NCBI GenBank assembly: GCA_020350085.1
Contig: CP070706.1
Span: forward strand, 2,863,215-2,871,399
Length of the DNA: 8,185 nucleotides
From: Acidobacteriota bacterium
GTDB taxonomy: Bacteria > Acidobacteriota > Polarisedimenticolia > J045
Direction of reading: 5' to 3'
The stretch's first letter is position 1. The number at the start of each line of letters is the position of its first letter. The notes under the pieces are model-generated. The model was not told the origin of the DNA. It saw only the letters and a program-made list of their open reading frames with translations, and searched no databases. The translations under genes and the position numbers were made by a program. Of the stretch, positions 1 through 5,914 are shown piece after piece.

Positions 1-103
1 AAGAACGTCAGCACGAGACCCGCAGCCAGAGCGCCGCCGACCGCACGGGGAAGGCCGAATCGGCGGGGCAGGGCCGGCAACCGGCGACCGGTCGGGGGGG
101 CTT

Positions 104-115
104 CGCGCCGGCGCG
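104..115. repeat. 12-base perfect palindrome just before the nrdJ GTG
   Basis: CGCGCCGGCGCG is a perfect palindrome ending four bases before the candidate GTG start at 120. A second small hairpin, GCCGG-CAA-CCGGC, lies at 73-85. In DNA this GC-rich such repeats arise easily by chance. If translation starts upstream, both are simply coding sequence. I assign no function. Confidence 0.3.
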
Positions 116-119
116 CGGG

Positions 120-2795
120 GTGGTGCTCGAACGGGTGTTCACTGAGCCGGGATGCGACCCTTTCGAGCAAGTGGAATGGGAGCGCCGCACGGCGAGCATC
201 GCGACGCACACGGGCCAGGTGGTGTTCGAGCAGCACGATGTCGAGGTGCCGCGCGCGTGGTCGCAGACGGCGACCAACATCGTGGCCCAGAAGTACTTTC
301 GCGGTACCCTCGGTACCCCCGAGCGCGAGAACTCCGTCAGGCAGCTCATCGGCCGCGTGGCCAACGCCATCGCCCGTTGGGGCGAGGAGGGTGGCTACTT
401 CGCCAGCGAGGCGGATCGCGAGACGTTTCGTGCCGAGCTCACACACCTGCTCGTGCAGCAGAAGATGGCCTTCAACTCGCCCGTGTGGTTCAACTGCGGC
501 ATCGAACCGCAGCCGCAAGTCTCGGCCTGCTTCATCAACAGCGTCGAGGACTCGATGTCGTCGATTCTCGATCTCGCCAAGACCGAGGGCATGCTGTTCA
601 AGTTCGGCTCTGGGACGGGCAGCAACCTGTCGGTGATCCGCTCATCGCGAGAGAAGCTCGCCGGTGGCGGCACCGCATCGGGCCCGGTCTCTTTCATGAG
701 GGGCTACGACGCGTTTGCCGGCGTGATCAAGTCGGGGGGCAAAACCCGGCGCGCTGCCAAGATGGTGATTCTCAACGCGGATCACCCGGACATCGTCGAC
801 TTCGTCGAGAGCAAGGCACGCGAGGAGCGTAAGGCGCACGCTCTGATCGAGGCGGGTTACGACTCGGCTTTCAACGTGGCCGGGGGCGCGTACGACTCCG
901 TGTTCTTTCAGAACGCGAATCACTCCGTGCGCGTCACCGACGAGTTCATGCTCGCGGTGACCGAGGACCGCCAGTGGACGACGCGCGCCGTGACCAGTGG
1001 CGAAGTGATGGACTCGATGCGAGCGCGCGAGCTGTTTCACCGCATCGCGCAGGCTGCGTGGGAGTGCGGTGACCCGGGCTTTCAGTTCGACACCACGATC
1101 AACACGTGGAACCCCTGCAAGCGGACGGGTCGGATCAACGCATCGAACCCTTGCTCCGAGTACATGTTTCTCGACGACACGGCGTGCAATCTCGCCTCGC
1201 TGAACCTGATGAAGTTCGCGCGCACGGACGGTAGCTTCGATGTCGACCGCTTCCGTCACGCGGTGAAGATCACGCTGCTCGCGCAGGAGATTCTCGTCGA
1301 TAACGCGAGCTACCCGACGCCGAGGATCACGGAGAACTCCTACACATACCGGCCGCTGGGGCTCGGCTTTGCGAACCTCGGCGCGTTGCTGATGGCTTGT
1401 GGTGTGCCTTACGACTCGGACGCTGGGCGAGCGATCGCGGCGGCGATAACGGCTGCCATGTGTGGCGCGGCGTACGAGACCTCGGCGATGATCGCGAAGG
1501 AACACGGTGGGCCGTTCGCCGCTTACGAAGAGAACGCCGAGCCGTTCCTCGAGGTGATCGCGCGTCACCGGTCTCACGCCGAAGCGTTGCCCGAAGATTT
1601 GGTCCCCCAAGAGCTGCTGCGCGCTGCGCGAGAGGCGTGGCGTCGCGCCGAGACGCTCGGCCGCGAGCACGGATTCCGCAACGCACAAACGACGGTGCTT
1701 GCACCGACCGGCACGATCGCGTTCATGATGGATTGCGATACCACCGGCATCGAGCCGGATCTGGCGCTGACGAAATACAAGCGGCTCGTCGGCGGCGGCA
1801 TGATCAAGATCGTCAACAACACCGTGCCCGTGGCGCTGCGGCGGCTCGGTTACGATGTCGAGACGATTCAGCAGATTCTCGACTACATCGACGAGCACGA
1901 GACGATCGAGGGCGCCCCGCAGCTGAAGAAGGACCACCTGCCGGTTTTCGACTGCTCGTTCCGCGCCGCGAGCGGCACGCGTTCGATTCACTGGATGGGC
2001 CATCTGCGAATGATGGCTGCCGTGCAACCGTTCTTATCGGGAGCGATCAGCAAGACCGTCAACATGCCGGAAGATTCCAGTGTCGAGGACGTGGAGAAAG
2101 CGTATCTCGAGGCTTGGCGGCTCGGGCTCAAAGCGATCGCGATCTACCGCGACGGCTGCAAGCGCACGCAGCCGCTGACGACGAGCAGCCGCGAGGAGGG
2201 TGCCCAGGTCGCGCTCGACGGTGTGCGGCCGCTGCGCCAGCGCCTCCCCGACGAGCGCCAGTCGATCACGCACAAGTTCTCGATCGCTGGCCACGAGGGA
2301 TACTTGACCGTCGGACTGTACCCGGACACCGGCCAGCCGGGAGAGATCTTCGTGGTGATGGCGAAGCAGGGCTCGGTCGTGTCGGGTCTGATGGACGCCT
2401 TCGCCACCGCTATTTCGCTCGCGCTGCAATACGGTGTGCCGCTCGAGGTGTTGGTCAAGAAATTCAGCCATGTGCGGTTCGAGCCGTCGGGATACACCAA
2501 CAATCGCGAGATCCCGATCGCCAAGTCGATCATCGATTACATCGCTCGCTGGCTGGGCAAGAAGTTCCTCGAGCACGAGATCGACAGCTCCCAGGCGGCT
2601 GACCTCGAGTCGCCATTCAGCGACTCGAGCGTGTTGCAGGAGGCGAGCACGTCAGCCAGTGTCGAGCAGCGCGAGGAAGCGGTCTTCATGGCCTCGGCCG
2701 ACGCGCCGCCGTGTCACGAGTGCGGCACGATCATGGTGCGCAACGGCGCGTGCTACGCCTGCGTGAACTGCGGCGCGACGTCTGGCTGCTCCTGA
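120..2795 (+). CDS. nrdJ: Adenosylcobalamin-dependent (class II) ribonucleotide reductase
   Basis: This cytoplasmic enzyme reduces ribonucleotides to deoxyribonucleotides using a radical generated from coenzyme B12, so it needs no oxygen and no separate radical subunit. Visible hallmarks (numbered from GTG 120) are the N-terminal block from ERVFTEPG through DVEVPRAWSQ, the first redox cysteine in SACFI (C137), the phosphate loop GSGTGSN (163-169), the catalytic NPCSE (N343, C345, E347), the partner cysteine in TACNLAS (C356), and the barrel strand LAPTGTIAFMMD (527-538). The C-terminal domain ends in two CxxC pairs (C865/C868 and C881/C884), typical of the cysteine tail that re-reduces the active site. 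Length (891 aa) suits the family. The start is uncertain: GTG 120 or 123 fits the usual family N-terminus, but no Shine-Dalgarno precedes it and the frame stays open to base 3, so translation may begin upstream of the window. No cobalamin riboswitch is visible in the 119 upstream bases. Confidence 0.95.
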   Translation: MVLERVFTEPGCDPFEQVEWERRTASIATHTGQVVFEQHDVEVPRAWSQTATNIVAQKYFRGTLGTPERENSVRQLIGRVANAIARWGEEGGYFASEADRETFRAELTHLLVQQKMAFNSPVWFNCGIEPQPQVSACFINSVEDSMSSILDLAKTEGMLFKFGSGTGSNLSVIRSSREKLAGGGTASGPVSFMRGYDAFAGVIKSGGKTRRAAKMVILNADHPDIVDFVESKAREERKAHALIEAGYDSAFNVAGGAYDSVFFQNANHSVRVTDEFMLAVTEDRQWTTRAVTSGEVMDSMRARELFHRIAQAAWECGDPGFQFDTTINTWNPCKRTGRINASNPCSEYMFLDDTACNLASLNLMKFARTDGSFDVDRFRHAVKITLLAQEILVDNASYPTPRITENSYTYRPLGLGFANLGALLMACGVPYDSDAGRAIAAAITAAMCGAAYETSAMIAKEHGGPFAAYEENAEPFLEVIARHRSHAEALPEDLVPQELLRAAREAWRRAETLGREHGFRNAQTTVLAPTGTIAFMMDCDTTGIEPDLALTKYKRLVGGGMIKIVNNTVPVALRRLGYDVETIQQILDYIDEHETIEGAPQLKKDHLPVFDCSFRAASGTRSIHWMGHLRMMAAVQPFLSGAISKTVNMPEDSSVEDVEKAYLEAWRLGLKAIAIYRDGCKRTQPLTTSSREEGAQVALDGVRPLRQRLPDERQSITHKFSIAGHEGYLTVGLYPDTGQPGEIFVVMAKQGSVVSGLMDAFATAISLALQYGVPLEVLVKKFSHVRFEPSGYTNNREIPIAKSIIDYIARWLGKKFLEHEIDSSQAADLESPFSDSSVLQEASTSASVEQREEAVFMASADAPPCHECGTIMVRNGACYACVNCGATSGCS

Positions 2796-2969
2796 ACCGA
2801 GGACTCTGGGGCGCACGCGGCCTGATGCGCGCTGCGCGCGCTCTTCTCGCCGATGACGATTTCGTCATCAGGCGTTCCGAATTGGTCCTCCACCGAGGAC
2901 GCCGCAGCGCTGCAAAACAAAGTGCGGAAGACGGTTTTGGCGTCGGCAAATCAGCTAACTGCATGTCGG

Positions 2970-3126
2970 TCAGAGACTTCGCGAAGTGACCCGCTGATCC
3001 GTCGTCTCCTGGCCCGCAGCTTGCAAACCCTCGAGCTTGCCAGGACGGACGGGAGACCGTGGGGGCCGGGATGGGCCCGGAACTCTCGCGGGTCGGGCTC
3101 TCCCGTCCGCCCGACCCTCTTTTCTC
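2970..3126 (+). ncRNA. Possible structured RNA or 3' UTR with mutually exclusive stems
   Basis: In order: the palindrome ACTTCGCGAAGT (2976-2987); stem TCCTGGC/GCCAGGA (3007-3013 with 3039-3045); directly abutting it, the 11-base-pair stem CGGACGGGAGA/TCTCCCGTCCG (3046-3056 with 3099-3109) enclosing CCGGG/CCCGG (3066-3070 with 3076-3080); and the alternative stem GGGTCGGG/CCCGACCC (3090-3097 with 3110-3117) followed by TCTTTTCTC. The last two stems cannot both form fully, because the 3' strand of one is the loop of the other. A small ACGG-GAGA-CCGT hairpin with a GNRA loop (3049-3060) could free the terminator form. No good promoter was found just upstream, and I match it to no RNA family I know. 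It may be an sRNA, a long nrdJ 3' UTR, or chance folding in GC-rich DNA. Confidence 0.3.
3090..3126 (+). terminator. Rho-independent-like terminator, + strand
   Basis: An 8-base-pair GC-rich stem, GGGTCGGG (3090-3097) with CCCGACCC (3110-3117), has a 12-base loop and is followed at once by the T-rich TCTTTTCTC (3118-3126). This is the only stem plus T-tract I found in the gene-free stretch on the + strand. It lies almost 300 bases past the nrdJ stop, which leaves room for a long 3' UTR or a separate transcript. The T tract is interrupted by C, so strength is uncertain. Confidence 0.5.
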
Positions 3127-3137
3127 ACCCCCAGCCA

Positions 3138-3179
3138 ACAAGGCCGCGACCGCTCCGTCATAGAGCGCTCGTGGCTTGT
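3138..3179. terminator. Long hairpin between convergent genes, possible terminator
   Basis: Bases 3138-3149 pair with 3169-3179 (11 pairs, one bulged G and one G-U), topped by CGCTC (3151-3155) with GAGCG (3163-3167) around a 7-base loop. It begins about 70 bases past the XRE-cupin stop on the minus strand. Neither side has a strong T run, so it may act as a transcript-end stabiliser or bidirectional terminator rather than a classical one. Confidence 0.35.
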
Positions 3180-3251
3180 CTGATCTCGGGTCGGCCGCAG
3201 CAGACACCGCTATCGCGAGAGCGAGACGAACAGATCTTGGATGGCGCGCCC

Positions 3252-3902
3252 TTACCGCCGCGCGGCAACCGAGGCAGCAGACGCGGTCCCCTGAGCCGCC
3301 GTGCGAACCACGGCCCCGAGCGTCACCGTGAGCATGCGCCCCACGGACGTGGCCTTGATCCGGTGCGGCGTGCGTGCCGGAACGACCGTCGAGAGCAGGC
3401 CATCCTTCGAAAGCTTAATCACTTCGTCGCCGACCATGACCTCGAACGTGCCTTCCACCGCCACCAAGACCTGCGGGACGCTGTGCGCGTGGGTCGAGAA
3501 CGACGCGTCCGGTGTCTTGGCCTTCAGGACCGAGACCTGATAGGTCCGGTCGCTCGAGGTGCTCAGGTGTCGCAGACTGAAGTCTGGTGACTCGAACTGG
3601 TCTTTACGCGCTTCGATGAACGGCTGACTGAACTCCTCGGTCGGTGTCAGGTCGTCGAAGATCGAGTTGAAGAAATGCCGAATGTCCTCGGATGCCCGCG
3701 CCCTGTAGGCGGAAAACAGAAGTTCGCGCCGCGAGAGTCCCAGCGCGTCGGCCAGACGAAGCACGACACCGTCGCCGGGTATCTTTCCGTCGTTCTCGAT
3801 CTGGACGATGTAAGGCTGCGTGACACCGACTTTCTCGGCGAGCTGCTTCTTATTTAGACCGTGCTTCTCGCGGTGGAGACGAACGATCTCTGCGAAAGTC
3901 AT
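3252..3902 (-). CDS. XRE-family regulator with C-terminal cupin domain
   Basis: This is a 216-residue cytoplasmic transcription factor. Residues 4-60 form a helix-turn-helix of the XRE/Cro type (LNKKQLAEKVGVTQPYIVQIEN, about 16-37). Residues about 130-195 form a cupin_2 barrel: motif 1 is H138-A-H140 with G151, and H180 supplies the motif 2 histidine. Such XRE-cupin proteins sense a small molecule in the cupin and control metabolic or stress genes; the ligand here cannot be read. The position normally held by the metal-binding Glu of motif 1 is Gln (Q144), so metal binding may be altered. I chose ATG 3902 because GAAGGGA lies seven bases upstream and the HTH begins right after it; a 66-residue longer reading from 4100 would run through the AT-rich promoter island. 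It is convergent with nrdJ, and autoregulation is plausible from the repeats at 3963-4005. Confidence 0.9.
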   Translation of the reverse strand: MTFAEIVRLHREKHGLNKKQLAEKVGVTQPYIVQIENDGKIPGDGVVLRLADALGLSRRELLFSAYRARASEDIRHFFNSIFDDLTPTEEFSQPFIEARKDQFESPDFSLRHLSTSSDRTYQVSVLKAKTPDASFSTHAHSVPQVLVAVEGTFEVMVGDEVIKLSKDGLLSTVVPARTPHRIKATSVGRMLTVTLGAVVRTAAQGTASAASVAARR

Positions 3903-3962
3903 GGCCTCGTCCCTTCTACCCGAACCCGGCCGCCTGGAGGTATCGAAGGCGCCGAGCCGAAT

Positions 3963-4010
3963 CAGTAAGCTGACACAAACAAGTTTGCCCAAAATATCCA
4001 GTAAGGTCAA
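3963..4010 (-). promoter_or_regulatory. Putative promoter and operator for the XRE-cupin gene
   Basis: This is the most AT-rich island in the neighbourhood. On the minus strand TTGACC (4010-4005) makes a good -35 box; 17 bases on, a weak -10 (CAAACT, 3987-3982) follows. The weak -10 overlaps the dyad CAAAC-AA-GTTTG (3976-3987), which is flanked by two direct copies of CAGTAAG (3963-3969 and 3999-4005), 36 bases apart. A dyad over the -10 would suit repression by the HTH protein encoded just downstream. Promoter position is tentative because the -10 matches poorly. Confidence 0.4.
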
Positions 4011-4032
4011 GCCGGCTTGGCGAGAAGGGTAA

Positions 4033-4072
4033 GCCGCGGTACGCCCCGCGGCGTGACCCGCGCCTTGGCGCG
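4033..4072. repeat. Two adjacent GC hairpins between DUF2065 and XRE genes
   Basis: GCCGCGG (4033-4039) pairs with CCGCGGC (4046-4052), and CGCGCC-TT-GGCGCG occupies 4059-4072. They lie downstream of the DUF2065 gene and upstream of the XRE-cupin promoter on the minus strand, without T runs. They might help end the DUF2065 transcript, or be chance GC repeats. Confidence 0.3.
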
Positions 4073-4123
4073 TCGATCCGCCCCAACAACGGCGGCCCAT
4101 CGCGGTTAAGCGACGTGCACACC

Positions 4124-4138
4124 GGGGTCAGGGACCCC
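4124..4138 (-). terminator. Hairpin after the DUF2065 gene, possible weak terminator
   Basis: GGGGTC (4124-4129) and GACCCC (4133-4138) form a tight 6-base-pair hairpin with a 3-base loop, about 27 bases past the DUF2065 stop on the minus strand. No T run follows, so termination by this hairpin alone is doubtful. Confidence 0.3.
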
Positions 4139-4164
4139 TCGCCAGGCCTGAGGACCTCTCCGGG

Positions 4165-4359
4165 CTAATCGAGAAGGGCTCGGATCAAGACGAATCCGGC
4201 GAGCCCAGAGACGATCAACGCCAGCCCCAGGGAACGCAGAGAGCGATCCGAGCGGCTCGAGATCCAGGCCAGCACTTCCCGCGCCGATGCCGGCGACGCG
4301 AAGTAGGGCAGCCCTTCGAGCACGAGCATCAGCGCCAACGCCGACAAAAAGAGCTTCAT
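4165..4359 (-). CDS. DUF2065 (YjeT-like) small inner-membrane protein
   Basis: This is a 64-residue protein with two predicted membrane helices (about 3-20 and 43-61) joined by a short polar loop containing SRSDRSLR. The core LALMLVLEGLPYFASP and the later LRSLGLALIVSGL match the pattern of E. coli YjeT (LALVLVLEGL..., LRRFGGGLVVAG), the DUF2065 family, whose molecular role is unknown to me. The start ATG 4359 is chosen because the family begins here and GGAAGG lies about 13 bases upstream; the same frame extends upstream through non-homologous sequence that overlaps purA. In gammaproteobacteria the gene usually sits between hflC and purA in the same direction; here it is next to purA but divergent, with no hflK/hflC in the window. 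It probably has its own transcript. Confidence 0.8.
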   Translation of the reverse strand: MKLFLSALALMLVLEGLPYFASPASAREVLAWISSRSDRSLRSLGLALIVSGLAGFVLIRALLD

Positions 4360-4396
4360 CGATATCGACACCTTCCGTCCCTGAGCGGCTGGTCGC

Positions 4397-4410
4397 GGGG
4401 GCGCACCCCC
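4397..4410. repeat. G5/C5 hairpin in the DUF2065-purA divergent region
   Basis: GGGGG-CGCA-CCCCC is a perfect 5-base-pair hairpin about 38 bases upstream of the DUF2065 start, probably inside its 5' leader. CCGTC-ATC-GACGG (4475-4487) is a second small dyad just upstream of the purA -10 box. Neither has an assigned role. Confidence 0.3.
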
Positions 4411-4493
4411 TCGCCGGCTGGCGAACCATCGTTTCTGGCCACGCGCCGGGCGCTGTGACGGCCGGAACTTCTCGCCGTCATCGACGGTGGGTG

Positions 4494-4499
4494 TATACT
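4494..4499 (+). promoter_or_regulatory. Putative purA -10 box
   Basis: TATACT is a near-consensus -10 box and predicts a transcript start near 4506 and a leader of about 50 bases. No good -35 lies at the usual distance. The surrounding 13 bases, GGTGTATACTCCG (4490-4502), match the tRNA-Lys -10 region (5899-5911) at 12 of 13 positions. Confidence 0.55.
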
Positions 4500-4515
4500 C
4501 CGCCGCGTTTGTCCC

Positions 4516-4539
4516 GCAGGCGATCCGCGTGATGCCTGC
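4516..4539 (+). promoter_or_regulatory. Hairpin in the purA leader
   Basis: GCAGGC (4516-4521) and GCCTGC (4534-4539) form a perfect 6-base-pair stem with a 12-base loop in the predicted purA 5' leader, ending 16 bases before the start codon. It could affect ribosome access to the weak GGATGG site (4545-4550). It does not resemble a purine riboswitch. Confidence 0.3.
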
Positions 4540-4555
4540 TTCCCGGATGGTACAG

Positions 4556-5866
4556 ATGGCAAACCTGGCTGTCATCGGCGGGCAATGGGGCGACGAGGGC
4601 AAAGGCAAGATCGTCGATCTCTTAGCCCCCCGTTTCGCGATCGTCGCTCGCTATCAGGGTGGGCCCAATGCGGGTCACACCGTCGTCTTCAACGGTCAGA
4701 CTCACGCGCTGCACCACATCCCGTCGGGCATCTTCCACGCCGGCGTCCGGTCGGTCATCGGCCCGGGGGCCTTGATCGACCCCGAGAGCCTCAACGAGGA
4801 GCTCGAGGGGTTGACGCGGGCCGGCGTTCCCTACGCCGAGAGGCTGACGATCTCGGAACGAGCGCACGTGATCCTGCCCCTGCATCGGGTGCTGGACGCA
4901 GCGATCGAGAGACGACTCGGTGACGACGCGATCGGCACGACGAGACGAGGTATCGGCCCGGCATACGCGGCACGCGCGCACCGATGGGGCCTGCGGCTGG
5001 TCGAATTGGGTGACGCGGACGCGGTGGCCACGAGCGTCGAGCGAGTCCTGCGCACCGGCATCGGTGACTTGCTTGAAGAGGCCGGCGAGCCCGCGCCCAC
5101 AGGCGAGAATGTCGTCGACTGGGCCGCCCATTGGTGGAATCGACTCGAGCCTCTCTGCGGTGACGTGAGCGGCCTGCTTCAGGATGCATCGGATCGTGGC
5201 GAGCCGATTCTGTTCGAGGGCGCGCAGGGGACATTGCTCGACATCGACCACGGCACGTATCCGTTCGTGACGTCATCGAGCACGACCGCGGGAGGCATTC
5301 CGGCCGGAGTAGGACTACCCCCACGATCCGTCGATCGTGTCCTCGGCGTCATGAAGGCGTATCAAACGCGCGTCGGAGCGGGTCCGTTTCCCACGGAGGA
5401 CGAGGGGCCGCTCGGCGAGCGGCTACGGCGCGTGGGCCACGAGTTCGGCACGACGACCGGCCGGCCGCGCCGCTGCGGATGGTTCGACGCCGTCGCCGCG
5501 CGCTACGCCGTGCGGCTCAACGGCATCGACGCTCTGGCGGTGACGAAGTTCGACGTGCTGTCCGGCGTGGATCCACTTCGCATCGCGGTGGGCTACGTGA
5601 TCGACGGTGAGCGGGTCGATCGTCCACCGGCTGCGGCCTCGGCCATGGCACGAGCCCTTCCGGTGTTCGAGGAGTTGGCCGGTTGGAACGAGCCGATCGG
5701 TGAACTCCGCCGACTCGAAGATCTGCCGCGCACCGCCCGCGCCTATCTCGACCGCATGGCCGAGCTGAGCGGCTGTCCGATCGGTGTCGTCTCCGTCGGT
5801 GCCGACAGGCGATGCACGATCATCGTCGAGGGCGGGCTGCTCGAGCGCTTCGATGCGCACGCGTGA
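4556..5866 (+). CDS. purA: Adenylosuccinate synthase
   Basis: This enzyme joins aspartate to IMP with GTP hydrolysis to make adenylosuccinate, the first committed step from IMP to AMP, as a cytoplasmic dimer. The 436-residue length is typical. Visible motifs are the GTP-binding and catalytic QWGDEGKGKIVDLL (10-23, with D13), GGPNAGHT (35-42, catalytic H41), GTTRRGIGPAY (127-137, which starts the second family signature), GAQGTLLDIDHGTYP (222-236), the IMP/aspartate loop TTTGRPRRCGW (299-309) and the guanine-recognition TKFD (330-333). I chose ATG 4556 because MANLAVIGGQWGDEGKGK aligns with the family N-terminus; the in-frame ATGs at 4547 and 4532 add only a few unrelated residues. The Shine-Dalgarno is weak (GGATGG, five bases before). 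It diverges from the DUF2065 gene and is followed by tRNA-Lys after 48 bases, with no clear terminator between. Confidence 0.97.
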   Translation: MANLAVIGGQWGDEGKGKIVDLLAPRFAIVARYQGGPNAGHTVVFNGQTHALHHIPSGIFHAGVRSVIGPGALIDPESLNEELEGLTRAGVPYAERLTISERAHVILPLHRVLDAAIERRLGDDAIGTTRRGIGPAYAARAHRWGLRLVELGDADAVATSVERVLRTGIGDLLEEAGEPAPTGENVVDWAAHWWNRLEPLCGDVSGLLQDASDRGEPILFEGAQGTLLDIDHGTYPFVTSSSTTAGGIPAGVGLPPRSVDRVLGVMKAYQTRVGAGPFPTEDEGPLGERLRRVGHEFGTTTGRPRRCGWFDAVAARYAVRLNGIDALAVTKFDVLSGVDPLRIAVGYVIDGERVDRPPAAASAMARALPVFEELAGWNEPIGELRRLEDLPRTARAYLDRMAELSGCPIGVVSVGADRRCTIIVEGGLLERFDAHA

Positions 5867-5879
5867 CGCGATGGCACCA

Positions 5880-5908
5880 CTGACCAGCCGTGAGGCCCGG
5901 TGTATAGT
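5880..5908 (+). promoter_or_regulatory. Promoter of tRNA-Lys
   Basis: CTGACC (5880-5885) and TATAGT (5903-5908) are separated by exactly 17 bases, a good sigma-70-type promoter. A start six to eight bases after the -10 falls at 5914-5916, on the first base of the mature tRNA. Confidence 0.65.
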
Positions 5909-5914
5909 CCGAGA

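Larger units (their letters stand above)
2796..3251. other. 456-base gene-free stretch rich in inverted repeats
   Basis: This lies between the convergent nrdJ (+) and XRE-cupin (-) genes. I see no convincing gene: the open frames here overlap real genes antisense and have low-complexity Arg/Ser/Pro translations. What it holds is a series of inverted repeats: GCGCGC-TGC-GCGCGC (2827-2841), GATGACGA-TT-TCGTCATC (2852-2869), GTCCTC-CACC-GAGGAC (2885-2900), the palindromes at 2904-2913 and 2976-2987, a 7-base-pair hairpin (3007-3045), an 11-base-pair hairpin (3046-3109), a terminator-like hairpin (3090-3117) and a long hairpin at 3138-3179. CCTGATG (2821-2827) can also pair with CATCAGG (2866-2872), enclosing the first two. 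The nonamer ACCGAGGAC occurs twice (2796-2804 and 2892-2900). Confidence 0.7.

Noticed and set aside
1..119. Cobalamin riboswitch upstream of nrdJ
   Set aside because: B12-dependent genes often carry one, but no B12-box-like core is visible in the 119 bases available; it could lie outside the window.
642..2027. 461-codon minus-strand open frame inside nrdJ
   Set aside because: It is an antisense shadow of an intact conserved gene; His/Arg/Val-rich with no motifs.
3046..3117. H-type pseudoknot formed by stems 3046-3056/3099-3109 and 3090-3097/3110-3117
   Set aside because: There is no linker between the 3' strands, which could not span an 11-base-pair stem, so alternative rather than simultaneous pairing is the better model.
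2731..3207. 158-codon minus-strand open frame overlapping the end of nrdJ
   Set aside because: It is antisense to the conserved cysteine tail of nrdJ, Arg/Ser-rich, and has no family resemblance; typical of spurious frames in GC-rich DNA.
2853..3590. 245-codon + strand open frame crossing from the gene-free stretch into the XRE-cupin gene
   Set aside because: It is antisense to a well-supported regulator, its translation is low-complexity Arg/Pro/Ser with no recognisable domain, and no ribosome site precedes it.
3903..4100. 66-residue N-terminal extension of the XRE-cupin protein
   Set aside because: It would translate through the AT-rich promoter island and has no homology pattern; ATG 3902 has a good ribosome site and directly precedes the HTH.
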